Source: Monosporascus cannonballus
Lineage: Eukaryota; Ascomycota; Sordariomycetes; Xylariales
NCBI GenBank assembly: GCA_004154925.1
Contig: QJNS01000015.1
Span: forward strand, 62,001-126,000
Length of the DNA: 64,000 nucleotides
Reading direction: 5' to 3'
Shown here: in pieces, positions 51,091 through 62,500 of the stretch
Layout of the letters: the number at the start of each line of letters is the position of its first letter
Numbering within the stretch: the first letter of the stretch is position 1
The notes under the pieces: model-generated
Databases searched by the model: none
Told to the model about the DNA's origin: nothing
What the model saw: the letters and a program-made list of their open reading frames with translations, nothing else
Position numbers and translations under genes: made by a program

Positions 51091-52480
51091 TTATTTTATA
51101 TTATTGCAATTATTATATAAATTTATTTTTGATAAAAATTATTTTTAATTCAAATTTGTGTAAAACTTTATAATACAAGTTAACTCAAATTTTACATTAT
51201 TTATTTTATTTAAACTTTCGCAAATGGATAAATTAATAATATAAATTAATTCCGAATTTTCTATTTACTATATTATATTAAACACGAATTAAAAATTAAT
51301 GAATCAATGATTACTTACTTAATTTATAATCTAAACTATTACGAAAACAATTAAATAATTTTAAGAACTATTAATTTAAAATATTTACTTAATGTTTATA
51401 AAAAGATATTCATAGAAATTTATTAATATAAATAAAATATTAACATTAGTATAACTTAAATAATAAGATTAAAACATAAAATCAAAATTAAACTTTGTAC
51501 ATAATTATATAAGCAAGTATTATAATTTAAAAGAGTTAAAAATTGTTTTTCGAAAAGATTATTTCGTTACAAAAAAGTTCAAATAAAAAACTTAACAAAA
51601 ATTTTATTTTCAAATATATCGATTTATACAAAATCGTTAAAAAAATCTCGAAAACTAATAATTAATTAGAATTTCTACCAAAAATCAAGTTTTATTCGGT
51701 TTTTCGTATTTTTCATTTGAAATTAATATTAAATACTATCAAAAATCATTAATATACGAAAAAACAAGATTTACTTAATACTTAATTAAATAAAAAAATA
51801 CTCAAATTTCGACAATATTTAAAAACCTGGCCAAAAATATTATATATACTTAATACTTATTAAAAAAGTCTTATTAATAATAACGGATTTAAAATTACGT
51901 TCTAATTAACGTTTTATAAAAATAGCGTTTATAAATTAACAGAACTTTAATTAATAACGTTTATATCTTCGAAACATTAAACCTTTATTACCGTTTCGAT
52001 TTTAGAATAATTCGAGTTATTAAATTTATTTAAAAACTAAAAAATACAATTAGCAAACTTAGCACTTTGCGATTGACATTATTATCGTTAACGACAAATA
52101 CGAAATAACTAAGCAACAAATTTGGATAAAGCTTTTTCGACAATTAGTTTTTTAAATAACGGATTTCGGATTCGTAATAATTAACTATAAAAATAAAAAC
52201 GCCTATTCTATTATACGATCAACTACGACGTATATATATATATATATATTACAAGAAAAATCAGTTTTTACTATCTTATAAATGAGGTTTTAAAAGAAAA
52301 CTAAAAAAAATATAGTATAATTATAAACTTTTTTACTTTAGTTCAATTATTTAAAATATAACATTATTTGATTTTACCAAAGCGACATATTAAAATACGA
52401 TTAAATATAATTTAAAACTCTAAAAAACTTACGAGAAAAAGTTTAAAAATAAGATTTTATTTAACAAAATCGTATTATAA
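51091..52480. other. AT-rich decayed DNA
   Basis: Composition changes from T-rich to A-rich on the plus strand near 51.2 kb, suggesting a different element in the opposite orientation. A TA microsatellite lies at 52228-52248. No gene. Confidence 0.4.
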
Positions 52481-52854
52481 TCTAGCAAATTACGACCTGC
52501 AAAAAAGTTTATAATAAAAACAATAAAAAATCAAATAAATTATCTTATATAAGAAATTGCAAACTTACTAATAATACACCAATAAACTAAATTTCTAGCT
52601 AACAAATAATAAACTATTAAACTGGATTATTAACTTGCTAATAATAATCTAGTAAGCCGAAATAAATATATACGTTTATTACCTTTAAAATTTATATACT
52701 AGCAGTTTATAAAATATAACGTTGTTATTCAAAATACTATTAATATTACGAAACGCAACTAAGTTACTTTATTGCTTAGATTTCCACGATATTTCCACTA
52801 ATATAAACCTCTATGACTTATGTTCAATAATTAGTTAAACCTCTAGTCGTCATA
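52480..52854. repeat. D4, reversed diverged copy of the D repeat
   Basis: Read on the minus strand from 52854: TATGACGACTAGAGGTTTAAC, then GGTTTATATTAG and ATCTAAGCAATA blocks as in D1. The first 260 bp align well and the rest is diverged, so the left limit is approximate. Confidence 0.5.
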
Positions 52855-52869
52855 TATACCTATAGTAAC

Positions 52870-53338
52870 GTGCTAAATTAATCTACTCTACTTGAAAAAT
52901 CGCACCAAAAACGTCGGTTTTGCTATTATTTTAAAAATTTATAACTTTATCGAAAACTCGTAAAAACGTTAAAAATTAAATATTTAAATAAAAACTAACA
53001 TTTATATTATATGTAATTTAACAATATATATATAGAAAAGCTTAAATTAAATTAAACTAAAAATTGTACTAAAATCGAAAACCTTATACAAATCTGCTGC
53101 AATTTATATAAGAAATCTATAAACTCGACTTTTATTTAAGTATAATTAAGCTAACTTTTATATACTTAAGTAATTTCTTAATATATTTCGTTAAACATAT
53201 GCTAAATTTGAATTATTTTGTAATATTTATTTCCGTTCATATTTGCGATTTTATTTGATGAAGTTATAATTTTTGGAAATAATAGCAAAATCGACGTTTG
53301 TGGTGTGATTTTCCGAGTGAACCAGATTAATTTGGCAC
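52870..53338. mobile_element. 469-bp inverted-repeat (MITE-like) element at the AT/GC edge
   Basis: The left end GTGCTAAATTAATCT is the inverse of the right end GATTAATTTGGCAC. Inverted similarity runs at least 130 bp inward, for example AATAGCAAAACCGACGTTTTTGG on the reverse of the left arm against AATAGCAAAATCGACGTTTGTGG at 53281-53303. The left arm is more AT-mutated than the right, which touches normal-GC DNA. There is no coding capacity. A target duplication is not clear. Confidence 0.65.
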
Positions 53339-54194
53339 CTTTCTGTACAACTAAAAGGCGACGACTTCCCTATCTACGGCACTGACTGATCTCATACATG
53401 CATACCTGCAGGTAGGCAGGTACGGGTAAGAGACCGTACTGAGTACGTTGATGTACCTCCCCGAAGATTGAAACCAAACATGGCATGAGAGGAGCCGACG
53501 GGGCGGGCACAACTATCTCTTTCCTGCTGTTGAACATTGAAGCCGTCCTTACTCTAGGCTAAGTGGGCTTAGGATTACATCAGACAAGCTTGTGTACTTG
53601 CATGATGACATGTTCTGTAGATCAACACTGGGCCCATAGAATGACGGAAAACAGGGTGTATAGTTGGCAGGCTATTTGGATCATCTGCTGCTGAAACGTA
53701 CCTACGTCCTCGGATGCCGATTAGGTATGCACAGCAATAACAAGTCAGATTTATGCTTCTCAAAATGGTCATAATTGACAAATCACGTCATACGATTTTG
53801 ACGTTTCAAGGGGTATACTTCCAGCTCAAGTTAGCGTTGAGGGCGCTCCTGTTTAATTGCTATACATAATTTGGTGCCTGAGGACATACGCTGCCTACTG
53901 AACGTTTGATTCTGCCTACCGACGTGACGTCGAGATATCCTCTATATAAGTGTAGATTGTGAGCTACGGAGTTCGAAGCTGGCCTCTTCATATTTCCTGG
54001 GCTCACCAGTCAGCCCTATATCATTTAAGTTTAGCCTGTCATACTATTCGGAACCAAGGTGGTGGTGAGGATAAATGGTGTACCGAGGAAGATGCAGAAG
54101 AAAACTACTGGGTGTGTCAAATTTACCTTACTACCACCTTAGGAGCGTTGCGCTCAGAGTTTGCTTCTAGTTAAATCTTTTGGAGACACCGTTT
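53339..54194. other. intergenic region, no gene seen
   Basis: Normal GC resumes. There are only short unsupported frames and no splice-linked coding signal. Confidence 0.4.
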
Positions 54195-54512
54195 CTATCC
54201 ATTTAACGATCCTTCAATTGTATTACCTAAGTCAACCCATGTTTTAGACGTTTTAACGAATGCGCCCCTTGTCCCCAGCGCCGAAGACTTCTCAAGGACA
54301 GCAAAATCGCATATAAGTGGATACCCATGAAACATCATTAAAGAATCCTTAAATGCGTTGAATTCTACATGTTTAAGCCTATAATCTCGTCCGTTATAGT
54401 TAAAGAAAGCTAAAGACAACATAGCCTCATGTAAAAAGCAACGAGAATGGGGGTGCGGTATATACCTAGATCTAGACGGGTATCCAGGGCAAAGAAAACC
54501 CGTCTTTAACAT
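54195..54512 (-). CDS. uncertain 105-aa frame, unknown
   Basis: An open frame of 105 codons, with residues such as HVEFNAFKDSLMMFHGYPLI at its centre. The segment reads like folded protein (alternating hydrophobic and charged residues) and may be a relic exon. I found no matching neighbouring exon. No domain, signal peptide or membrane segment is recognised. Confidence 0.25.
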   Translation of the reverse strand: MLKTGFLCPGYPSRSRYIPHPHSRCFLHEAMLSLAFFNYNGRDYRLKHVEFNAFKDSLMMFHGYPLICDFAVLEKSSALGTRGAFVKTSKTWVDLGNTIEGSLNG

Positions 54513-55055
54513 GTGTTATTCACTTTACAGCTATCTACTCCGATGAATACTACACTGTCAATTTCCAATCAATTGCCTCCAGCCAATAACGATTCGGTCA
54601 ATTGTCAGTGCCAGTGGGGTAGCTGTCAACCCAGGCTAACGAAGGGTAGCGTCTATGGCGGGGTTTAGCGGGTCTTGGCATGTACTACATCGTAGAGGTA
54701 AGTTTAACATCCTAGCCAGGTAGTTTATAAATTTTATTGTTGCTTATATTATAATCTCTATTTTTTATACTTTTTCATATATACAAGTTCAATATTTTTC
54801 GATTCCGATTAAGCAAGCGCTTATATGAATTATAGCCTCAATATAGTAATAGCGCTGGCTCTACAGCTAAGGGGTACCTGACAAGGATGTTAATATTTGG
54901 CCTCTTATTCAGTAAAACGTAGGGGTATCTCATGTGGTACTGCAGGGCCGCCGAGCTCGCACCAATTTTTCCTTACAAGCGTAATCAATCCAACCGCGAG
55001 CTCCGAGGTGGTGAAGCTTGCACTCAGCCTTTCAAGCCAAGAAGGGGAATGCCAT
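54513..55055. other. intergenic region with a small AT-rich relic
   Basis: About 54720-54850 is AT-rich with CpG kept, like the RIP-mutated blocks, and is probably a short transposon remnant. The rest is unremarkable spacer leading to the ILV3 promoter. Confidence 0.4.
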
Positions 55056-55062
55056 TGAGTCA
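55056..55062. promoter_or_regulatory. TGAGTCA box (Gcn4/CPC1-type site) upstream of ILV3
   Basis: TGAGTCA, the reverse complement of TGACTCA, lies 125 bp before the proposed ILV3 start codon. Gcn4/CPC1 bZIP activators bind TGACTCA and switch on amino-acid biosynthesis genes during starvation. Site and gene function agree; use in this organism is an inference. Confidence 0.55.
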
Positions 55063-55186
55063 CAGTTTACGAGAAGTTATATTTGCTAGTAGGTGTTGGT
55101 TGCGTTTAACCTCTACCGGAACAGCTTCCTCACCTCTCACACCTCCCTCTCAGTAAACCCTCGTTCACACTGCGGTGTCGGTGACA

Positions 55187-57100
55187 ATGGCCTTACAAGC
55201 TCTTTGCCGGACAAGGGCGCCAGCAACAGCCATATTGAGACGAGTTCTTACGCTCACCTCTACGCCTGCTGCGACACAATATACGTAGGGCGCCTCAACC
55301 CCTCTCTGATATATGTCCTACCCTCCATTAGATACCTCTGACCGTTAGCTGTGTAGTCGTCGTCTCAGTACAACATGTTCCCGCCGAGCCGCCAACGCCG
55401 ACAGCAACCCCGATGAGGACTTGAACAAAGTCTCCCGCGCCATCACCCAGCCGAAATCACAAGGTGCATCGCAGGCCATGCTCTATGCCACTGGCCTCAG
55501 TGAAGCCGACCTGAGGAAACCCCAGGTTGGCATTTCGTCTGTGTGGTATGAGGGCAACCCGTGTAATATGCACTTAATGGATCTGTCCGCCGTTGTCAAG
55601 GAGTCTGTTGCCCGCGCAGGCCTGATCCCCTACCGCTTTAATACCATTGGCGTTTCAGACGGTATCTCTATGGGTACCACGGGTATGCGATATTCTCTCC
55701 AGAGTAGGGAGATCATCGCAGATAGTATCGAGACCGTCATGCAGGGACAGTGGTATGATGCCAACATTTCGCTGCCGGGATGCGACAAGAACATGCCCGG
55801 CGTGCTCATGGCCATGGGACGCGTCAATAGGCCCAGTATAATGATCTACGGTGGCACCATTAAGCCCGGTTGCAGCAAGTCCGGCGCCCCGATCGACATC
55901 GTCAGCGCTTTCCAGGCCTACGGCCAATACATCACGGGAGAGATCACCGAGGAGCAACGGTTCGATATCATCAGGAATGCCTGCCCCGGACAGGGCGCGT
56001 GTGGTGGTATGTACACAGCCAATACCATGGCCGCCGCTATCGAGACGCTCGGCATGACCCTACCCGGAAGCAGTAGCTTTCCTGCCGCAGACCCGAGGAA
56101 GAAGGCCGAGTGCGAGGGTGTTGGAGAAGCCATCAAGCACGCCATGAAGGAGAATATTCGACCTAAAGACGTTATGACAAGACAGGCCTTCGAGAATGCC
56201 ATGGTCGTGGTCAACATTCTCGGTGGCAGCACAAACGCTGTGCTTCACCTGCTCGCTATTGCCGACTCGGTGGGAATTGACCTCACCCTCGATGACTTCC
56301 AGGCCGTTTCCGACCGTACACCGTTCCTTGCCGATTTGAAACCGTCCGGCAAATACGTCATGGAAGATATGCATAAGATCGGCGGCACGCCCGCACTCCT
56401 CAAGCTCCTCGTCGCCGAAGGCATAATTGACGGATCCACCCGTACGATAACCGGCAAGACCATGAAGCAGAATGTCGATTCCTGGGAATCGTTTCCCTCA
56501 GACCAGCAGATTATCCGCCCGTTCTCCAATCCCATCAAGCCCACTGGGCATATTCAGATCCTGCGCGGTTCATTGGCCCCGGGAGGGTCGGTGGGGAAGA
56601 TCACGGGCAAGGAGGGCCTCGTATTCACGGGCAAAGCACGGTGCTATGATCAAGAAGACGACTTCATTGCTTCGCTAGAAAGGGGGGAGATCAAAAAGGG
56701 TGAGAAGACTGTCGTTATCATCCGGTATGAAGGACCCAAGGGTGGCCCGGGTATGCCAGAAATGTTGAAGCCGTCGTCGGCTATCATGGGTGCCGGTCTC
56801 GGGAACGACGTCGCCCTCCTGACCGACGGACGATTCTCTGGAGGTAGTCACGGTTTCTTGATCGGCCACATCGTGCCGGAGGCTAGGGAAGGCGGGCCCA
56901 TCGCCCTCGTCCGGGATGGCGACATGGTCACCATCGATGCAGAGAAGCGAGTCATCGACTGCGACGTTAGCGAAACCGAGATGGCGCGGAGAAAGGAGGT
57001 ATGGAAGGCGCCCCCACCACGGTACGCCAAGGGTACACTTACCAAGTATGCCGCCTTGGTCGCAGACGCTAGTTCGGGCTGTGTGACAACAAATGCTTAG
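55187..57100 (+). CDS. ILV3: dihydroxy-acid dehydratase, mitochondrial (613 aa)
   Basis: Catalyses the third step of valine and isoleucine synthesis, dehydrating dihydroxy-acids to 2-keto acids with an Fe-S cluster and Mg2+, in the mitochondrial matrix. Proposed exons are 55187-55284 and 55357-57100. The 72-bp intron has donor GTAGGG, branch CTGAC and acceptor TAG; an alternative acceptor at 55368 is also in frame. The first about 45 residues ([19 protein letters not shown]...) are Arg/Ala/Ser/Thr-rich without acids, and RRLSTT follows, typical of a mitochondrial presequence. Cluster cysteines are visible at C102 (NPCNMHL), C175 (GCDKNMPG) and C248 ([12 protein letters not shown]), spaced 73 and 73. 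The substrate-region motif [14 protein letters not shown] is present near the C-terminus. Length matches fungal Ilv3. The gene converges on the acyltransferase gene 324 bp away. Confidence 0.93.
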
Positions 57101-57424
57101 GGGCCCAGCCGCGGGAAGGGGTGTAGTAATGGACGAGGAAAACCCTTCTATATATATTAGCTTCTGACTGAGTCTCGGTTGGAAAAGGACGGCTTTTTTC
57201 GCACTGGTCTCCTCTATGTGGATTTTCGGCGACAGAATGTACAAGATCCAGGTTGCTCCATTGGGCAGGCCTTACTCGGATGACGGGATTTATCGCACCT
57301 CTGAGATATTCATCCTGAGGGATGGAGAGAAGACAAGTAGGCACCCGACCTGGCTTCAAGAATTTATGAAGATATGGTAGCCATTGTTATACGGTGCTGA
57401 GAAGAGCCATCATAGAATAAGCAT
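57101..57424. other. convergent 3' intergenic region
   Basis: A 324-bp spacer between the stop codons of ILV3 (plus) and the acyltransferase gene (minus). It must hold both 3' ends; no further gene is seen. Confidence 0.5.
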
Positions 57425-58470
57425 TCATTTCCGCCCCCGATTCCAAGCCTCAACGAAGCCGGCTTTGTCACACAGCGACAGACCAACTCTCTTGTTTCGC
57501 GCCAGCCTCGCCAATGCCTCGCCCACGTGGTCGATGACGCTTTTCTCTTCGGGTGTCAAATCCCCCTCATGCTCCCCATTACTAGCTTCCTCGGCAGTAA
57601 TACCGTTCACAACACCTTCCAAACCAGACGAAGCGCCTGTGATGCCCTCGGCGATTCTAACCCTTATGCAGTGGGTCGGACGGCTCAGCAAATTCCACAA
57701 GAAGGAAGCATATGCGCCGGGGACGGGAGTGGTGATATCGGGCGGCGTATAACGCATGCTAATGGGGAAGATCTTCGCGTTGGCCGGGGCAGAGCACAAG
57801 GAGGGGGACAAGGGCAGGATTCCTTTGCCATTGGTGGTGCTCATCTCGGGGAAGACGGCGATGATGCGGTGCGGGTTCTGCTCTATTAGGGCTCGGAGGG
57901 TGGTGAGCTTGGCGGTGGAGGAGGGTTCAGAGACCGGTGGCGAGAGAGCGAGCGTGATGGCACGGAAAAGCGAGATGCGCTGGACCTTCCGGGTGCCCGG
58001 GTACGAAATGGTAAAGACGGGGTTGAAGATGGCCGCCAGGTATAGGGCGTCAACGGGACTAGTGAACTGCGCGGCGATGATGGAGCGAGGATGCGGGACC
58101 CGCGACTTGGGCTGCTGGGAGAGCGAACCGCGCTTGACGCCATCAAGCTGTAGGTCTACCCACCAGATGCCTGGTACGCCTAGCATCCCCCATAGCAACA
58201 ACTTCCGGAAGGCGAGCGGGAGTGGGAGGTGGGCGAGAAAGAGAAAGTAGACAGCGCAGTACGTTAGGAAGATCGGCAGTCGGAACAGGAAGACGGTGGA
58301 CCTGACGAGAGTGTAGAAAGTCGAAGTTGGCGTAGACGTCGGGATGAAGGGAGATATACCAGACCCTGAATATTGTCAATGTCATTAGGCGCCTAGGGTG
58401 TAGCTAAAAGTGCAAATTAGAGTCATGGCGGTCATATACCTCGGTCCCGAAATTGACTATATTTCTCCAT
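57425..58470 (-). CDS. Loa1/Vps66-type lysophospholipid acyltransferase (323 aa)
   Basis: A member of the PlsC-like acyltransferases related to yeast Loa1/Vps66, a lysophosphatidic acid acyltransferase linked to lipid droplets and sorting. Exons are 58470-58440 and 58365-57425. The 74-bp intron has donor GTATAT and acceptor CAG, and the join is in frame (MEKYSQFRDR then GSGISPF). One or two N-terminal hydrophobic segments span residues 27-60. Motif I is AAQFTSPVD (Q110-D116): the catalytic His of the usual NHX4D is Phe. The later block FPEMSTTNGKGIL (from F182) corresponds to the FPEGTxS region. I believe the missing His occurs in related filamentous-fungal proteins, but that is from memory. 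The start codon is supported by the family's conserved first residues. Confidence 0.8.
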
Positions 58471-59542
58471 CTTAACATCCGCAAAGACTAGCAGCGGACA
58501 CTATCGGCGGAGGACAGGTATAAAGCCAAATAGAGGCTGCCGAGACATAAAGGAAAGAAGTCAAGTAGTAACCGAGAGCAAGAAAAACCCAAGAGTGCTA
58601 GAGACAGGCGGGAGAAATATGGAATGCGTGCAATCAGCAGAATAGGACGACGGTGTGGGTGGTGTAATGTGAAGCCTAGGTATACAGTTGCATTTCACAA
58701 CTGGACGGGAGGGTTGATTACATAAAATACATAGAATGTGCAGTATGCATGGAGGAACAGGGCCGGGGGGGCGGGCAGCTAATGACACAGATGCTGGTAG
58801 GTTAGTTATGTCATGTCAAGAGAGATGTGCATGTGAAAATTTCATCAACTTACTAAGCGTAGGAGCCTGCCCGGTTTGAATGTGGCTTGATCCATTGCGA
58901 GTGCCCCTCCGTGTGGCTATTTAGGAGCCTTGGAGCCGTTTCCTCCGTTTGGCCCTATGTCACTTCGTACCTCCCTAACGATAACTGCCTACCTACATAA
59001 TTCTCCACTGGTCGTTGCTCCGTAACAACGCCGCTTGTCCCTTTTTGGATTAAATTTACATATCAGGTTTGATGGTAGTTACGTGCAAATACACAGGACA
59101 ATACACAAATGTGCACTTTTATCCATCCTGGAGGGGAGCAGCTGATAAGCTCAACCACATACATCCCAAACGTGTCTCGGCTCTCGCCGAATCCATCGCG
59201 TTGAACATTGCCAATGTTTAGAAGCGCATCTTCATTCCAATTCCAACTGCGACTACAATAAGCCAACAGCAAGGCACGACAAGGATTCATACCTACCACA
59301 GCATACATACTTACCAACTAGGGACTTTGCGCCTTTAGACCCGAGACATTCTTGCCGCGTCTTCATCAATCCGCCCGCAGCGTGGAGTTTCTACGCACTT
59401 AGCTTCTTTCCATCTCCACGGTTCGCCTTTCGGCGACGAGGGAAGCCTCTCTTTGCAAGCTGGCGCTTCCGCCGCCGAGGCTTGCCTTCCCTTCGCACCA
59501 GCCGGGCCCTACGGCGCAACTATCGTATCCATCCTAGGCAAG
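58471..59542. other. divergent promoter region
   Basis: A 1.07-kb spacer between the acyltransferase gene (minus) and the kinesin gene (plus). It should hold both promoters. Only short unsupported frames occur. Confidence 0.5.
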
Positions 59543-62500
59543 ATGGAAGGGGAAAACTCGGTATGTGCGCGTCATTTATCTCGTCACATTCTGTCTGTTC
59601 CCCTGGATGGTTCGTGCTTGTGAGACTAACCCTTTACCGTAGCACACCCAGATCGTCCGGGCTTCCGGTATTCGGCCACCATCCACGATAGCCGCCAGCA
59701 GTCGATTACCTCAGCTTTCAGCATCGATATCTCAAAGCTCAAGCTTTGGTTTACACGAGATGTCCGATTCACAGAGCAATGCTAGAGCTCCACAGTCCAT
59801 GGTCCCTCAAGTCAGCACCAGCTTGAAACGTGGACCATCTCATCCGGTTTTCCAACCTGACCCTAAGCGAAAGACATTGGCCGAGAAGGCTGGTACCGAA
59901 TTCCCCAGTCGATCGAACAATCCCAGCGTCGGCCCTGCTTCTACTTCTCGGAGTGTGGCTAAGGGTTACTCTTTGAAGGATGTGGTGAGTCTAGTCTTTA
60001 TGCCATTCTTTGTTCTGTTCGTATGTAAATGTTTCACTGCACCATCTCCGACGCATCCTTGGTCGTCGCGAAGGTGCACCCTTACTCCGGAATCTCGCCG
60101 CGGATTGATCTGGCTTGTCCTGTCCGAACAATGCAAACCGAAAAGTGCGCGTGGCTCCCAACCACCAAAGACCGCCATCCAACTAGACCTTTTCAGGTCC
60201 GCTCTACCTTATGGACAGGGTCAATGGCTGTCATGATGGATAGGCGTCGGAGACTATATTCGGCGCAGTGGTTGCTAAGCTCTCCGGATGCCTTTGCGAG
60301 CATTAATCGTCATCATCCACTGCGACATGGGATTGCGAATACGCACCATGAACCGCGAGCGATCCTGTCCGGTTGGACCCCGAAATCCCCCTGGCTCGGA
60401 AGCCAGGCGCACTGGGAGGCGTCCGGCCTAGTAGAGTTCGGGAATACGCCTCGGCCTCGCCTCCGCGTACCAACGTGGCTTGCGTTTCTGATCAAGACAA
60501 TAACGTCGATGGGGTTCTTCGATATGCTAACTAGACTTCTATCCCAGACCAGGTCCATCGCAACCGCTAGCACCGGCCTATCGGCGTCACGATATACATC
60601 GAACAGCAGCTATGGGTCCAGCAACGGGCCGGGCAACCGCCCGGCGTCCAGATCACATATCCGGGCAAGGTCAAACACTAGAACTGTGCGACCGGCGACC
60701 TCGATGGACACCCGAGAGGAAAATAGCAAGGTTCGCAGCGGTCACAACGGTACGATGCCCCCACCGTCGCTTCCCCCAGCAAGCAGGATGGGCCTGGGTA
60801 GTCTCCCATGGAAGAGAGTGCGAAGATACAATTCGATTCAAGATATATCAGTCTATGAAGCACTTCCAGCGGCAAGAGAAGCCTCTTTCTGCAGCCAATT
60901 CGGCTCGATGTCTATAGACGGGTCGACTATTCATGGTCCGGGGACTCAAGCGATACCCCTTCCCGAGACCCCTACACGCACGCCTGCTGCACCTATACAG
61001 CCCAGCATCAGCATCCCTCCAAGCGTCACTGTGCGCAGCCGCTGGGAAGGAGCCCCAAACAGGGAGCAGCCGCTGAATGTAGGAGTTCAGGAGGGCCGAG
61101 TGGCCCCCGTGACCCCCGCACGTAGGGAGACGCAGATTTTTATGCGCAATTTTGAAAAGAGTCTGAAAGCCGCCCTTAGCCCGTTAAAGGGGACTTCCTC
61201 TTCCCCTAATAAAGCCCCTTTCCTGACCAAGTACTCTAACATAACTGGATTCGTAGCCACTGATATCGATGAGCGACTTGGCAAATTCGAAACCGAATTC
61301 CAAACAATGAAACAGTTGATGGATTCTGCTGCCATGGACAAGGACAGATACGTCGAAGAGCTCGACATGGCCAAGAGAAGAGGTAAGCTGACTGGTCCAT
61401 ACCAAGGCGCAACGAGGGGGATACGGTAGCAAGCTGATGATTCATTAGTGGCACAACTCCAGGCGAAGAAGGACGGACTCCAGGATGACTTGGATGATGC
61501 TAAGCGGGAATTACAAAACGCTACTCGTGAGATCCAGTACCTCAAAAATGATTTTGAGAAGCAGAAAAGAAACCACGAAGACGACTGTGGACTACTCAAC
61601 CGCAAACATTCGAGGGAAATCGAGGAGGAGCGCCGGTTGTTGTCTATGGAGAGAGAAAAGCATCAGGACCTGCAGCGGCAGTTTGAGGAGAAATGTGGCC
61701 GAGAGGCCGAAGCCCAGCGGGAAAAGCTGGAAAGGGAGCTCATCGAATACAGGTCGCGCATCAGCAGCCTACGTCAAGAAAAGGAACTCGAGGTTCAGCG
61801 ACTCGGTCTTCAGCTGCAAGCGCGCCAGCTGCAGCTCAAGAATACAGAGGAGGAGCTTAGGAAAGCGAAAGATCAGATTGATGACCATGAGCATACCATT
61901 TCCCGCCTGAATGCCAAGGCCAAGCAGCTCGAAGAGAATGCCAGGAGTCTCCAGGAGGCATATGGGTCAAGTGAGAATCGCAAGGACCACCAAATCGGTG
62001 ATATGAGCCGGCAGCTACAGGAGCTCTCAAAGAGAGCAGAGGCTGCCGAAAGGAGCGCCGACGAGGCCAATAAGGCTGCGAAAAGGGCTATTGAGGCATC
62101 CAACGAAGAGTTTGAGAAATTCAAACTGGAGCTGAAGGGAAAGCTGGTGCGGGAGGAAGAGAAACGGCATAAGCTCTTCGAGCAGGTACAAGACCTCAAA
62201 GGGAATATCCGAGTCATGTGTCGCATCCGACCTCCCGGTGAAAATCCCAACGACCTCCCGGTCCAGTTTGAGTACCTCCAGAGTGAATATGACGAGGACA
62301 AGTTCGCTGGCGTCATCGTACCGACTGAGAAAGACCACCCTGCGGAGGAGGGCAGAAAAGTGGCTGGCAGAACCCCGCCCTTCAACTTCGAGAGAATTTT
62401 CGACCCAAGCTGCACCAACGAGGATGTGTTTGATGAGATTAGTCAGCTCGTCCAATCCGTTATGGACGGCAAGAAGGTGTGCATTTTCTGCTACGGTCAG

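Noticed and set aside
60029..61429. A 466-codon frame as the true kinesin N-terminal exon.
   Set aside because: Its first about 170 residues lack kinesin-tail character. A consensus donor at 59985 and a branch site and acceptor ending at 60547 remove them in phase. It remains a possible alternative form.
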